The position numbers and the translations under genes are program-made. A model generated the notes under the pieces. It was given only the letters and a program-made list of their open reading frames with translations, made no database searches and was not told the DNA's origin. A stretch of 37,182 bases of DNA from JACRAO01 sp964490895 (GTDB taxonomy: Bacteria > Bdellovibrionota > UBA1018). Shown here one piece after another: positions 7,345 to 16,951 of the stretch (within the stretch, counting starts at the first letter, position 1; the number at the start of each line of letters is the position of its first letter). The stretch spans positions 1-37,182 of the forward strand of contig CAZBEI010000099.1 of assembly GCA_964490895.1 (NCBI GenBank), read 5' to 3'.

Positions 7345-9936
7345 ATGAGCAGGAAGCTCTGGATCATTTCATTTGTTTTTTGTCTTTTTTTTAGTCCGAA
7401 CGCAAAGTCTGCGTTATTAGAATTCCATCACTTCAAAACTCACAGTCGGTTGACTGCTTATATTGATCCTTCGACAGACGTTGAATTGAAGGATAAAAAA
7501 AATGGGTTTGAACTCCTGATCAAAGGGGCAAGTCGCTCTGATTTGAGCGCTGCCGAATTAGAAAAATTTAAAAATGACAACGGCCGGTTATCAACTCTTG
7601 ATTTAAAGGAAAACTCACAGGGAGTAAAAATTACTGGAACGTGGAAATTTCCGGACGGAAAAGAAGAATTGGCCTTCGCAAAAATGGAACACTTTGAATA
7701 TCGAGATAAAAACCCCTCTCGTTATGTCCTTGATTTCTGGATTAAAAAGGGACCCACCCTTTTGCAGTCAAAGGCAGTCGCAAATAAAAAGAGAAAGCTA
7801 GACCTCCAAAATAAGTACACAAACTTAGCTAAAACAAGGGCCATAGCAAGAGCGTCACACCAAAAGGTCCAAGAGGAGTTAGAAGAAATTGTCAATTATT
7901 GTAGTCAGAATTTGGATGAAAAAAATGAAGTTTTCTTGCCCTTCTATCCTATTCATGAACCTGTGCAGTTTAAAAAATGGTTTGGGATCAATCGCCCAGA
8001 TCAGGACTATGTTTACTCAGATATTCAAGGAGAAACGCAAGAAATAAAGTACGTCCGATTGTCCCTCAGCCTCTATAAAAAAGGAAATCCTGCATTGACT
8101 ATAAAAGTCATTGAATTTTTAGAAAAAGAGTTTCCGCTGTCGCCTTATTTTGGAGAGATTCTGTTTTTGAAAGCCAATGCCCTATTAAAGTTAAATTTAA
8201 AAGTACAGGCCAGAGAGGTCATGCAACAGATTCTCATTGAGAAAAAGGACGCAAGGGCAACTCTCCAGACAGCCATTTTTATGGCAGCAGAAAGTTATGA
8301 GCGTGGAGCCTATCTTTTGGCTCTAGAGAATTTTCTGTGGTTGATTGAGAATAATCCAGAGCATCCCTTGGGGTGGGTTTTCCATTTGGCCGCAGCGGAA
8401 TCTCTCTACCAGCTCAAACAGACCGATCGAGCAGCTAAGGAGTATCAGTGGGTTTTGCTCAATGCAAAAGACAAAAAGGTCGGTGCAGAGGCTGCTTTGA
8501 GGCTTGGCGACCTTTACCTTTTGCGCCTTGAGCATGATCGAGCTTTGGCTTCGTATTATCAGGGTATAAAAAATTTCGCCGAAGAGGCCCAAAGCTTTCC
8601 TTCCGTGCACATTAATCGAGCTGAGAGTCTTTATTGGCTCAAACAATTTGATCGCGCTGAAGAAGCTTTTAAAAAATTTTTGGAAGATTACTCTGGGCAT
8701 CCCGCGGGCTGGAGAGCAACTTATCGATTGGGCGAAATTTATGCACGAAAGAATGAAAGCAGATCAAGAGCAGAATCTAGAAAATGGTTTTATGAGACGA
8801 TTAACCGTTATCCCCTCAGTCCTGGGGCGACTCTGGCGAGAATGCAGCTCATTCCCTGTGTCGATCATGGGGGATTGGATTTTGAAGGTGTCAAAACATT
8901 CTTTGAAAGTGACGTAAAAAAATTTACGGGACAATCAGAAACTGATTTAAAAAACTTTCAGGATTTTAAGGCTCTTGCCAAAGTGCGTGCCTTCGTTGCT
9001 TTCCGTCATTACTCGGAGTCTGTCGATGCTGCAATTGATGAAATGGAAGCCCTTAAAGCGACATCACCTGTAAAGCCTAAAATTGAAAAAATTTTACAAT
9101 CCGTATTTAGAAAAACGATCCTCAGTTACTTAGAAGAGGGCGGAAAATTTAAAGCGCTCAGTTTTTATCAAACAAAAATTTTAACTCATCCTAAAATAAA
9201 AGAAGTGATTCAAGGTGCACATTCGGATTACTTGATGAAACTCTCGCAGGCTGCTTCAGATCTAGGGTTAGGTATGGTTGCGTCAGAACTTGTGAAAATC
9301 CCGGTTCCTGTGAAAACAGAATCTCTGGATGACACTTTGATCATTTCGGAGAAAAAATTTTCTGAGGCAAAAGCACTTTGGGTAGAACAAGGGTTTACTG
9401 CTGAAAATAAGATCAGAGAGATTTTGTCTCAGATCGTTTCAGAGTCCTCTTATTCGCAGGAGAGTGAAATCTTGTTGAGTATTTTGGATGAACAAAAAGG
9501 CCTTTATCAATCAAGTCTTGAGCATGCTGTTCGGTCACAACTTTTAAGTTCAAATAAAGACACTTTGAATTATTGGATGGCTCGTCTGCATTTTAAATTA
9601 GGAGATTTAAAGTCTGCTCTTTTTTTAATGAAAAAAAGCAGTTCGGAAAACAGTTCAAATTTGGATTATTTAAAGACGAATCTATCTCCATCTGAAGACG
9701 AAAAGGCATTCTTTGAAACGGAACTTTTGTGTGGACTTAAAAATTGGCCAGAATGTGTGGATCACTATTCAAAACTAATCGCAAGAGGACACGGAGAAAA
9801 TCGAGTTCTCTATGAGTATTCGAAAGCTTTAATTCAAAATGGAAATAGAACTCTAGCTTCTAAAAAACTAGAAGAGTTAGCCAATAGCAAGGACGAAGAT
9901 GTTTGGAAAAAACTAGCCAAGGAGGGCAAAATATGA
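7345..9936 (+). CDS. Exported TPR-repeat protein heading the flagellar operon
   Basis: About 863 residues. A signal peptide is clear (basic start, hydrophobic helix, cleavage near AKSA). The first 130 residues look like a beta-rich domain reminiscent of AMIN domains (tentative). A long all-helical region follows, with recognisable tetratricopeptide repeats between about residues 230 and 500 (AALRLGDLYL, WRATYRLGEIY and similar) and further helices to the end. The ATG at 7345 has AGGA five bases upstream; ATGs at 7324 and 7327 are in frame and would add 7 residues. The stop overlaps the next gene's start (ATGA), implying coupled translation. Periplasmic scaffolding of the flagellum or envelope is inferred from context only. 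Confidence 0.82.
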   Translation: MSRKLWIISFVFCLFFSPNAKSALLEFHHFKTHSRLTAYIDPSTDVELKDKKNGFELLIKGASRSDLSAAELEKFKNDNGRLSTLDLKENSQGVKITGTWKFPDGKEELAFAKMEHFEYRDKNPSRYVLDFWIKKGPTLLQSKAVANKKRKLDLQNKYTNLAKTRAIARASHQKVQEELEEIVNYCSQNLDEKNEVFLPFYPIHEPVQFKKWFGINRPDQDYVYSDIQGETQEIKYVRLSLSLYKKGNPALTIKVIEFLEKEFPLSPYFGEILFLKANALLKLNLKVQAREVMQQILIEKKDARATLQTAIFMAAESYERGAYLLALENFLWLIENNPEHPLGWVFHLAAAESLYQLKQTDRAAKEYQWVLLNAKDKKVGAEAALRLGDLYLLRLEHDRALASYYQGIKNFAEEAQSFPSVHINRAESLYWLKQFDRAEEAFKKFLEDYSGHPAGWRATYRLGEIYARKNESRSRAESRKWFYETINRYPLSPGATLARMQLIPCVDHGGLDFEGVKTFFESDVKKFTGQSETDLKNFQDFKALAKVRAFVAFRHYSESVDAAIDEMEALKATSPVKPKIEKILQSVFRKTILSYLEEGGKFKALSFYQTKILTHPKIKEVIQGAHSDYLMKLSQAASDLGLGMVASELVKIPVPVKTESLDDTLIISEKKFSEAKALWVEQGFTAENKIREILSQIVSESSYSQESEILLSILDEQKGLYQSSLEHAVRSQLLSSNKDTLNYWMARLHFKLGDLKSALFLMKKSSSENSSNLDYLKTNLSPSEDEKAFFETELLCGLKNWPECVDHYSKLIARGHGENRVLYEYSKALIQNGNRTLASKKLEELANSKDEDVWKKLAKEGKI

Positions 9937-10886
9937 CGGAAATTTTGACATCGGATCATCGGATGTTGGAGCTTGTTGAACTCACTAAGACGGTGGCTTC
10001 GAGCAAAGCAACAGTTCTCATTCAGGGGGAAAGTGGAACGGGAAAGGAGCTGATTGCCAATCTCATTCACACGCACTCTCAGAGAGCAAAGCACCCTTTT
10101 GTGGCAATCAACTGTGCTGCAATTCCAGATAACCTATTGGAAAGTGAGCTGTTTGGATACGAAAGAGGTGCTTTTACGGGAGCCGTTACCAGTAAGGCAG
10201 GCAAATTCGAATTTGCGAGTCTCGGAACGATCCTCTTAGACGAGATCTCTGAAATGGACATCCGGCTTCAAGCCAAGCTTTTGAGAGTCATTCAAGAGGG
10301 AGAAGTGGATCGAGTGGGTGGTCGAAGCCCGGTTCCTGTAGATGTCAGAATTATTGCGACCACAAACCGAAATTTATCTGACTGTGTAAAAGAGGGCAAG
10401 TTTAGAGAAGATTTGTTTTATCGGCTCAATGTAGTCAATTTAAAAATACCGCCACTGAGAGAAAGAATAGGAGATATTAAAGTTATTTCTCAATATTTTA
10501 TAAAACTTTACTCAGAAAAAAATAAAAAACTTGTACCTGCTCTTTCTGAGGCTGCTTTGGCGCTTCTCAATTCTCATACCTGGCCTGGCAATGTGAGAGA
10601 GCTCGAAAATGTTATGGAGCGAGCGGCGATTACAAGCAGCACCGGTTTGATTACTGAAAAAGAAATTCAAATTGATCGCTCGAGCGCTCAACCTTTAGAA
10701 GATCGATTTAACTGGATCCCAGGAAAAACCCTGAATGATGTAGAAAGGCATGTTATCTTAGAAGCACTACAATACCATCTTGGAAATAGAACCCATACCG
10801 CAAGAGCTTTGGGGATTTCAATTAGAACGTTGCGAAATAAACTGGCAGAGTACCGAAGTCTTGGAATCAGGGGTCATTATGTCTGA
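9933..10886 (+). CDS. Receiver-less sigma-54-dependent transcription activator, flagellar (FlbD/FlrC-like)
   Basis: 317 residues consisting almost only of an AAA+ sigma-54 interaction domain and a Fis-type helix-turn-helix. Walker A GESGTGKE is at 32-39, the sigma-54-contacting GAFTGA at 79-84, and Walker B ILLDE at 100-104. The C-terminal HTH runs from about residue 270 (TARALGISIRTLRNKL). No receiver domain precedes the AAA+ part, so activity is probably set by expression, a partner protein or assembly state. The ATG at 9933 is preceded by AAGGAGG at ideal distance and overlaps the upstream stop; the in-frame TTG at 9903 is rejected. Its 3' end overlaps flgB by 8 bases. Activation of this operon and other flagellar promoters is inferred. 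Confidence 0.9.
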   Translation: MTEILTSDHRMLELVELTKTVASSKATVLIQGESGTGKELIANLIHTHSQRAKHPFVAINCAAIPDNLLESELFGYERGAFTGAVTSKAGKFEFASLGTILLDEISEMDIRLQAKLLRVIQEGEVDRVGGRSPVPVDVRIIATTNRNLSDCVKEGKFREDLFYRLNVVNLKIPPLRERIGDIKVISQYFIKLYSEKNKKLVPALSEAALALLNSHTWPGNVRELENVMERAAITSSTGLITEKEIQIDRSSAQPLEDRFNWIPGKTLNDVERHVILEALQYHLGNRTHTARALGISIRTLRNKLAEYRSLGIRGHYV

Positions 10887-11295
10887 TGCAGGTTTTGACT
10901 CTACCATTGGAGCCTTAAATACATCGATGAATTTAAGGCTGCTCAATCAAAATGTAATTTCATCGAATATTGCCAATGCGGATACCCCGGGCTACAAAGC
11001 TAAAACTTTGGAATTTGAAACAGCCTTTCGAAGGGCTTTGAACTCGGATCAGCCGCTCCATTTAGATCAAACACAAAGGGGTCATGTTAAAACCCATCCT
11101 ACGGACCCGGTGTATCCAGAGATCTATGAGGATCCCAATGGAGTGGAGTCTTTGGACGGAAATACTGTAGATCGATCTCAAGAAATGGCAAAAATGGCAG
11201 AAAATCAAGTCCTCTATGATGCTGCGGCCGAAATCTTAAAGAGAAAATTAGGCATGCTCAAGTACGGCGTTTCTGAAGGTGGGGGGAATAGGTAA
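10879..11295 (+). CDS. flgB: Flagellar basal-body rod protein FlgB
   Basis: 138 residues, the normal FlgB size. It forms part of the proximal rod in the periplasm, exported by the flagellar type III apparatus. The N-terminal rod signature ISSNIANADTPGYKA is plain, and the C-terminal helix (MAKMAENQVLYDAAAEIL) is the usual rod coiled-coil segment. The ATG at 10879 has AGGGG six bases upstream and starts inside the end of the activator gene. A longer in-frame reading begins at 10780 but would add unrelated residues. The stop overlaps the flgC start by 1 base. Confidence 0.96.
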   Translation: MSDAGFDSTIGALNTSMNLRLLNQNVISSNIANADTPGYKAKTLEFETAFRRALNSDQPLHLDQTQRGHVKTHPTDPVYPEIYEDPNGVESLDGNTVDRSQEMAKMAENQVLYDAAAEILKRKLGMLKYGVSEGGGNR

Positions 11296-11732
11296 TGGAT
11301 TTTTTTTCGTCAATGCGAGTGAGTGCGAGTGGTTTAGAGGCTCAAAATAAAAGAATGAATACGATTTCGAGTAATTTGGCCAATGCAGAAACAACACGAA
11401 CTCCGGAGGGGGGGCCTTATCGGCGCAAAGATCCTGTACTTGCAGCAGTAACAGATCGAGAAAATTTTGGAGAAATTTTACAAAATAAAATGGACGAAGA
11501 CATCCAGGGCGTGGTGGTCGAAGACATTGTGCGAGACCATCGTCCGCCAAGGATGGTTTACAATCCTTCGCATCCTGATGCAAACGAAGAGGGCTATGTG
11601 GCCATGCCCAATGTCAATATGGTCGAAGAAATGGCCAATATGATCACAGCTCAGCGCTCTTACGAAGCCAATGTGACTGCACTCAATGCCGCAAAATCAA
11701 TGGCACAAAAGGCGCTGGAGATTGGTAGGTAA
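11295..11732 (+). CDS. flgC: Flagellar basal-body rod protein FlgC
   Basis: 145 residues. A proximal rod subunit, it shares the N-terminal rod motif (ISSNLANAETTRT) and the C-terminal segment VNMVEEMANMITAQRSYEAN found in FlgC and other axial proteins. The ATG shares one base with the flgB stop and follows a G-rich ribosome site. fliE begins 5 bases after its stop, with a GGTAGGT ribosome site inside the flgC end. Gene order flgB-flgC-fliE is conserved in many bacteria. Confidence 0.97.
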   Translation: MDFFSSMRVSASGLEAQNKRMNTISSNLANAETTRTPEGGPYRRKDPVLAAVTDRENFGEILQNKMDEDIQGVVVEDIVRDHRPPRMVYNPSHPDANEEGYVAMPNVNMVEEMANMITAQRSYEANVTALNAAKSMAQKALEIGR

Positions 11733-11737
11733 AAAAG

Positions 11738-12049
11738 ATGTCATTTGATTCATTAAAAATAGAAGGACTGAGTCCTAAAGTAGATATAGGAGATGGGTTA
11801 AGCGGGTTTCCCGAAGAGGTTTCGTCTGGCAAAAATTTTTCAGAATTATTAAAAGACTCCTTTGAAAAAGTAAATGAATATCACTCACAGGCTGACCGGG
11901 CAGTCAAGGAGTTGCTTGCTGGGCGTACAAAAAATATCCACGAAACGATGCTGACTTTAGAAAAAGCAGATCTTTCTCTAAAACTCATGATGCAAGTCAG
12001 GAATAAATTGCTGGATGCTTATCGAGAAATTATGAGGATGCAAGTTTAA
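11738..12049 (+). CDS. fliE: Flagellar hook-basal body junction protein FliE
   Basis: 103 residues, the standard size. FliE joins the MS ring to the rod. The C-terminal half carries the family core (NIHETMLTLEKADLSLKL and RNKLLDAYREIMRM). It is transcribed with flgBC upstream and fliF 20 bases downstream. Confidence 0.96.
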   Translation: MSFDSLKIEGLSPKVDIGDGLSGFPEEVSSGKNFSELLKDSFEKVNEYHSQADRAVKELLAGRTKNIHETMLTLEKADLSLKLMMQVRNKLLDAYREIMRMQV

Positions 12050-12069
12050 CTAGAAAATAGAGGTGAAAT

Positions 12070-13779
12070 GTGGGGGACTATCTCGTAAAAGTAATCAATC
12101 AGATTGTTGAGTTTGCCAAGGGACTTTCTCTTGGCAAAAAAGCGGCTTTTCTGGGCACGGCAATCGCCATTATATTTGGAATAGGGGCTCTCTTTTTCTG
12201 GGCCGGAGAAAAAACCTATCAATCTTTGACGACCAATATGAATCCAGAGGAAGCATCCAATGTGATCCGTTTTTTGAGGGAAAAACATATTCCCTTTAAA
12301 GTAGATCCCACAGGAAAAAATATTACAGTCCCTCCCGAAAATTTGCTTGAGCTTAGGATGGAACTTGCGGCGATGGGTTTAAATCAATCCAACATTGTAG
12401 GTAACGAAGTGTTTGATAAACAGAATCTCGGAACGACCAGTTTTGTGCAAAAAGTAAATCAAAAGAGAGCACTCGAAGGCGAACTCATGCGAACCATTAG
12501 CTCGATTCGAGGAGTACGAAGGAGTCGAGTTCATCTTGCGCTTCCACAAAAAAGCACTTTTGTAGAAGATCAAAAAAAACCCACAGCTTCAGTGGTTTTG
12601 GATTTAGATCCAGGAGTGGTTTTATCCGAAAAACAAGTTTTTGGAATTGGAAATCTAGTTTCGAAAGCCATTGAGGGCATGGACCCTGAATCTGTAGTGA
12701 TTGTAGATTCGAATGGGAAAATACTTTCCAAAAATACACATGACCCTTTTGCTGCTCTTACGGCAAGTCAATTTGATTTTCGTCAAAAATATGAGGATGA
12801 TTTAGAAAAAAAAATAGAAGGGATGCTCAGCAAAATTGTGGGAGAGGGCAGAGTGGTTGCCAGAGTGAGTGCTGAAATTGATTTTTCTCAAGTGAACGAA
12901 ACTCAAACGACCTATGACCCCGATGGTTCGGCTGTGCGCTCTGTTCAAAAAAATACCAAGACTATGGAAGGAGTCCGCCCAGGGCCTTATGGGGTGGCCG
13001 GTCAGCTCTCGAATACGCCGGGTCAGGCACCTCCTCAAAATAATCCCAATCCTCAAACACGCAATGACACTAAAATGAATGACGAGCTCACCAATTACGA
13101 AATCCCCCAGACCATCCGAAAAGTGACAAAACCCTCTGGAACGCCAAAAAAATTATCTGTGGCCATTTTGGTAGATGGAAAAACGGTAAAAACGAAATCA
13201 AAAGACGGAAAAGTCGAATCCAAAGTTGAGCCTTGGAGCGCTGAAAAAATTAAAGAGTTCGAGGATCTGGTAATGGGTGCGGCTGGGCTCGATAAAAAAC
13301 GAGGAGATACTTTAGACATTAAAAATATGGAATTTGTGCACGAGGACTTTGAAGAAGCTCAAAAAATTATCACAGAGAACGAGCGAAAAACCTATTTGCA
13401 AAATCTAATTATGTACTGTGTGGTGGGTCTTATCATTATACTGTTTTTCTTCTTGGTCGTCAGGCCATTTATCAAGTGGGTGACAGAAAATACCACCCAC
13501 AGCGTCGATGCCTTTTTACCGCAGACGATAGAGGAGTTAGAGAAAATTCAAAAGACACAAACATTGCCTGAGATCGAAGAGGTGATTCCAGTTCTTCCAG
13601 ATAAAGTCGATCCAGAAAAAGTAGAAGGCGATATGATCAAAGAAAAAATTATTACACTCGTAGATGCACATCCACACAAGGCAGCTCTGATTTTAAGAGA
13701 TTGGCTGCACTTAGATGCAGGCAAAAAAGCAAAAGATGAAAAAGATGCCGTCATTCCAGGAAAATCTAAAACAGCGTAG
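12070..13779 (+). CDS. fliF: Flagellar MS-ring protein FliF
   Basis: 569 residues. The inner-membrane ring that anchors the basal body. The first transmembrane helix is at about residues 24-45, followed by the ring-building motif domains (EEASNVIRFLREKHIPFKV; SSIRGVRRSRVHLALP). A polar Pro/Asn-rich stretch lies at about 300-345 and a second transmembrane helix at 446-468. The cytoplasmic C-terminus (residues about 520-556, HPHKAALILRDWL) is the FliG-binding segment. It starts with GTG at 12070 after AGAGGTGA; no better ATG exists in frame. fliG follows 11 bases after the stop. Confidence 0.97.
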   Translation: MGDYLVKVINQIVEFAKGLSLGKKAAFLGTAIAIIFGIGALFFWAGEKTYQSLTTNMNPEEASNVIRFLREKHIPFKVDPTGKNITVPPENLLELRMELAAMGLNQSNIVGNEVFDKQNLGTTSFVQKVNQKRALEGELMRTISSIRGVRRSRVHLALPQKSTFVEDQKKPTASVVLDLDPGVVLSEKQVFGIGNLVSKAIEGMDPESVVIVDSNGKILSKNTHDPFAALTASQFDFRQKYEDDLEKKIEGMLSKIVGEGRVVARVSAEIDFSQVNETQTTYDPDGSAVRSVQKNTKTMEGVRPGPYGVAGQLSNTPGQAPPQNNPNPQTRNDTKMNDELTNYEIPQTIRKVTKPSGTPKKLSVAILVDGKTVKTKSKDGKVESKVEPWSAEKIKEFEDLVMGAAGLDKKRGDTLDIKNMEFVHEDFEEAQKIITENERKTYLQNLIMYCVVGLIIILFFFLVVRPFIKWVTENTTHSVDAFLPQTIEELEKIQKTQTLPEIEEVIPVLPDKVDPEKVEGDMIKEKIITLVDAHPHKAALILRDWLHLDAGKKAKDEKDAVIPGKSKTA

Positions 13780-13790
13780 GGGTGGTGAAC

Positions 13791-14804
13791 ATGGGATACG
13801 AAAATTATGACGAACTTTCTGGGCTTGAAAAAGCAGCTCTTCTCCTCAATGTCTTGGGAAATCAGGTGACCGCACAAGTCTTTCGTAAGATGAAAGACAA
13901 TGACGTTAAACGAATGGTTGGGGCCATGGCCCAAGTGAGTAAAGCGCCCATTCCACTTGTGAAACAGGTGTTAGAAGATTTTTATGTTGAAATTGCAGAA
14001 GAAGAATCAATTATTTTTGGCCATGCCCAAGGCCGAGATTTTGTTTTAGCCACTTTGGGAGAGGAGCGCGCAAAAACAGTGTTAGGGCAACTTTCTGTTT
14101 TAGAAGGCTCTCGCACTCTAGAGGCTCTCGAATTGGTTGATTCTCGAACGCTGGCAAATTTCTTGACCAATGAGCATCCACAGACCATCGCTTTGATTTT
14201 AGCACATTTGGATTCCCATAAAAAATGTGATGTCTTAAAGCGTTTGCCTGAGGCCATTCAGACTGAGGTGGTATTGCGTATTTCAAGCTTAGATTTTATT
14301 TCACCCCATCTCATTGCTCAAGTGGACGAAGTCTTAAAACAAGAACTTGCCACGCTTGGATCTATTGACACGCAACATCTGGGCGGAGTGCAACCCATTG
14401 CTGAAATGCTCAATGTGATGGATAAAACTTCGGAGCAAAATATCATGGCTAGGGTAGAAGAAAAAGATCCACAGTTGGCCGAAGAAATTCGAAAACTTAT
14501 GTTTGTGTTCGAAGACATTGTCTTTATTGACGACCGCGGAATGCAGATGCTGTTAAAAGATGTGTCCAATGACAAATTGGTCATGGCTCTCAAAACAGCT
14601 CCTGAAGAAATCAAAGATAAAATATTTAGAAATATTTCGAAACGTGCCGGAGAGCTCTTGCGAGATGACCTGGAGGCCATGGGTCCTGTGCGTCTCTCCG
14701 ATGTCGAAGCTGCACAGCAAGAAATTGTCAATGTTGCTAAAAAACTCGAGACAGATGGAAAGATTATTATTAGCCGTGGGGGAGAAGGAGATGCATTGGT
14801 GTGA
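13791..14804 (+). CDS. fliG: Flagellar motor switch protein FliG
   Basis: 337 residues. Rotor protein of the C-ring that binds FliF and transmits torque. EHPQ is at residues 128-131 of the middle domain. The C-terminal torque helix with alternating charges lies at about 246-275 (DDRGMQMLLKDV, DKLVMALK), and the end is typical. The ATG at 13791 follows AGGGGTGGTG at good spacing; in-frame GTGs at 13782 and 13785 are less likely. The 3' end overlaps fliH by 4 bases (GTGA). Confidence 0.97.
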   Translation: MGYENYDELSGLEKAALLLNVLGNQVTAQVFRKMKDNDVKRMVGAMAQVSKAPIPLVKQVLEDFYVEIAEEESIIFGHAQGRDFVLATLGEERAKTVLGQLSVLEGSRTLEALELVDSRTLANFLTNEHPQTIALILAHLDSHKKCDVLKRLPEAIQTEVVLRISSLDFISPHLIAQVDEVLKQELATLGSIDTQHLGGVQPIAEMLNVMDKTSEQNIMARVEEKDPQLAEEIRKLMFVFEDIVFIDDRGMQMLLKDVSNDKLVMALKTAPEEIKDKIFRNISKRAGELLRDDLEAMGPVRLSDVEAAQQEIVNVAKKLETDGKIIISRGGEGDALV

Positions 14805-15589
14805 GTCAAAAATCTGAATTTAAATTAGAAGACATTATTAAGATGGGGCATCATTCAAAACCGGAGGTCCAAGACTATCCATTTCCTCCGATAGTGCATC
14901 CTAGGGGATTTAATTTCCCTAAAAAAAAAGAAGGGTCTCTAGCTCCATTGCCTCAGCAAAATTCTAGATTTCAGGTGAGTCCCATTCTCAAAGAAATATT
15001 ATCCATCGAAGAAGAAGAACGTCGAGCAATTGAGGAAAAAGTTCGGGCGCGTGTTGGAGCTCTGAGTGACGAAGTTAGAGAAAAGGCTTTCAAAGTGGGC
15101 TATGATGAGGGCGTTCAAAAAGGTTTTGAAGACGCGTTTCAAAAATTTCAAAAAGAAGGAGCCAGTCGCATTGCAGAATTCGAGAAATTTATTGCGGAAT
15201 GCGAAACGGCAAAAACAGAGATTTTTAAGGCAAATGAAAGGTTCTTGCTAGAGCTCATTTATCGCATATCAAAAATGATTTTACTCAAAGAAATTGCGCA
15301 TGATGGAGACTACCTCTTGCGATTGACCAAGGAGCTCATCGAAAAAGTAGGGGTCAGGGAAAATATTAAAATCAAGCTCAACACAGAGGATATGGCCACA
15401 GCGGAGCAACTCAAAGAAGGCCTGTCAAAATCTTTAGGAAATTTATCGAATTTGAGTATTGAGGTTTCGGCTGCTGTGGATCGTGGAGGGTGTATTATAG
15501 AAACGCAGTGGAATGCAATTGACGCCTGTATTGAAACCCAGCTCTCTGGAGTCTACGAAGCTCTCCTCGGGGAGAAGCGAGACAAATAA
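14801..15589 (+). CDS. fliH: Flagellar export ATPase regulator FliH
   Basis: 262 residues. Stator-like protein that binds and restrains the FliI ATPase at the export gate. A charged, low-conservation N-terminus is followed by the small-residue repeat helix (VGYDEGVQKGFEDAF) typical of FliH/YscL, then a globular C-terminal domain (RGGCIIETQWNAIDACIETQL). It starts at GTG 14801 overlapping the fliG stop, with AAGGAG eight bases upstream. The stop abuts the fliI start with no gap. The identification rests on position as much as sequence, since FliH diverges strongly. Confidence 0.92.
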   Translation: MSQKSEFKLEDIIKMGHHSKPEVQDYPFPPIVHPRGFNFPKKKEGSLAPLPQQNSRFQVSPILKEILSIEEEERRAIEEKVRARVGALSDEVREKAFKVGYDEGVQKGFEDAFQKFQKEGASRIAEFEKFIAECETAKTEIFKANERFLLELIYRISKMILLKEIAHDGDYLLRLTKELIEKVGVRENIKIKLNTEDMATAEQLKEGLSKSLGNLSNLSIEVSAAVDRGGCIIETQWNAIDACIETQLSGVYEALLGEKRDK

Positions 15590-16951
15590 ATGAACACTGC
15601 ATTTTACAATGAGCAATTAGAGAGAACTCTCTTGTACCATTCGGCCGGAAAAATTACAAAATCGCTGGGTCTTATTTACGAAGCTCATTTACCGGGAGCA
15701 TCAGTGGGTAGTATCTGTAGAATTTTGCAGACTTCTGATCCTCACTCAGAGCAAGGCATTGATGCCGAAGTAGTAGGCTTTAAAGACAAGCGGGTCATTT
15801 TGATGCCGTTTGAAGAAGCCTCTCACATCCATAATGATAGCCTTGTTGTATTAAAAAAAAGATCTTCTACTGTTCTTGTAGGCAAATCTCTTTTGGGGAG
15901 AGTAATGGATGGTCGAGGGGTTCCCATTGACTCGAAGGGTCCTTTGTTAAAACAGGGAGAGCCTGTCGAAGAAAGAAGTCTCTATCAAAAGCCCACACAC
16001 CCTTTAGAGAGGCAAATGATTACAGAGCCCTTAGATCTTGGCATCGGGAGCATCAATGGACTACTTACTTGCGGCAAAGGCCAAAGAGTGGGAATCATGG
16101 CAGGGTCTGGAGTGGGAAAATCAGTTTTGCTTGGAATGATGGCTAGGCACACCAGTGCCGATGTCAATGTGGTGGCTCTCATTGGAGAAAGAGGACGAGA
16201 AGTCAGAGAGTTTATTGAGCGAGAGTTGGGTGCAGAAGGTTTGGCTCGCTCTGTGGTCATAGTATCAACTTCTGATAAGTCTCCTCTTTGCCGAATGAGG
16301 GGAGCGTTTTTGGCGGCCACTGTGGCGGAGTATTTTAGGGATCTTGGACTTGACGTTTTATTTTTAATGGATTCGATCACGCGTTTTTGTATGGCTCAAA
16401 GAGAAATTGGACTTTCGCAGGGAGAGCCCCCCACGTCAAAAGGTTATACCCCCAGTGTGTTTTCGACTTTGCCAAAACTTTTAGAGCGATTTGGGATGGC
16501 ACCTCGCAAGGGAAGTATTACAGGACTCCTCACTGTGCTTGTCGAAAATGATGACATGGACGAACCCATTGCAGATTCGACGCGAGCCATTTTAGATGGG
16601 CACTTTGTACTTTCTCGAAAAATGGCTCAACGAAATCAGTATCCAGCCATCGACATTCTTCTGAGTACAAGCCGTGTGATGAAGAGTGTGACCTCTCAAG
16701 AACACTCTCGGTGGGCGGCTCAAGTTCGTGAGTGGATGTCTCTTTATGACCAGGTTGAGGATTTGATCAATATCGGAGCTTATAGCCGAGGCTCACAGCC
16801 AAAAATTGATCAAGCGATTTTTGTGCATGATAAAATCATGAATTTTTTAACACAGAGCATGGAAGAGCGCTCTCCATTTTCGGAAAGCCTAGCGGCTTTG
16901 CAGTCCATTTGTCTCATGGGAGAGGCTTTCTTGCAGCAGAAGAAGAAGTAA
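15590..16951 (+). CDS. fliI: Flagellum-specific export ATPase FliI
   Basis: 453 residues, F1-beta-like. Hydrolyses ATP to help unfold and export flagellar substrates. Walker A AGSGVGKS is at 171-178, ALIGERGRE near 196-204 and Walker B LFLMD ending at 251, followed by the type III ATPase signature GEPPTSKGYTPSVF. It begins directly after the fliH stop. No fliJ follows: a gene on the other strand ends 11 bases downstream, so the operon stops here and the remaining flagellar genes must be elsewhere. Confidence 0.98.
   Translation: MNTAFYNEQLERTLLYHSAGKITKSLGLIYEAHLPGASVGSICRILQTSDPHSEQGIDAEVVGFKDKRVILMPFEEASHIHNDSLVVLKKRSSTVLVGKSLLGRVMDGRGVPIDSKGPLLKQGEPVEERSLYQKPTHPLERQMITEPLDLGIGSINGLLTCGKGQRVGIMAGSGVGKSVLLGMMARHTSADVNVVALIGERGREVREFIERELGAEGLARSVVIVSTSDKSPLCRMRGAFLAATVAEYFRDLGLDVLFLMDSITRFCMAQREIGLSQGEPPTSKGYTPSVFSTLPKLLERFGMAPRKGSITGLLTVLVENDDMDEPIADSTRAILDGHFVLSRKMAQRNQYPAIDILLSTSRVMKSVTSQEHSRWAAQVREWMSLYDQVEDLINIGAYSRGSQPKIDQAIFVHDKIMNFLTQSMEERSPFSESLAALQSICLMGEAFLQQKKK

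Noticed and set aside
12070..12075. Possible mis-start of fliF because it begins with GTG
   Set aside because: A good AGAGGTGA site precedes the GTG, the N-terminus fits FliF, and the nearby ATG at 12068 is out of frame.
14318..14809. 163-codon Ser-rich minus-strand ORF across fliG
   Set aside because: Shadow frame of fliG; the Ser/Ile-rich composition is typical of antisense reading.
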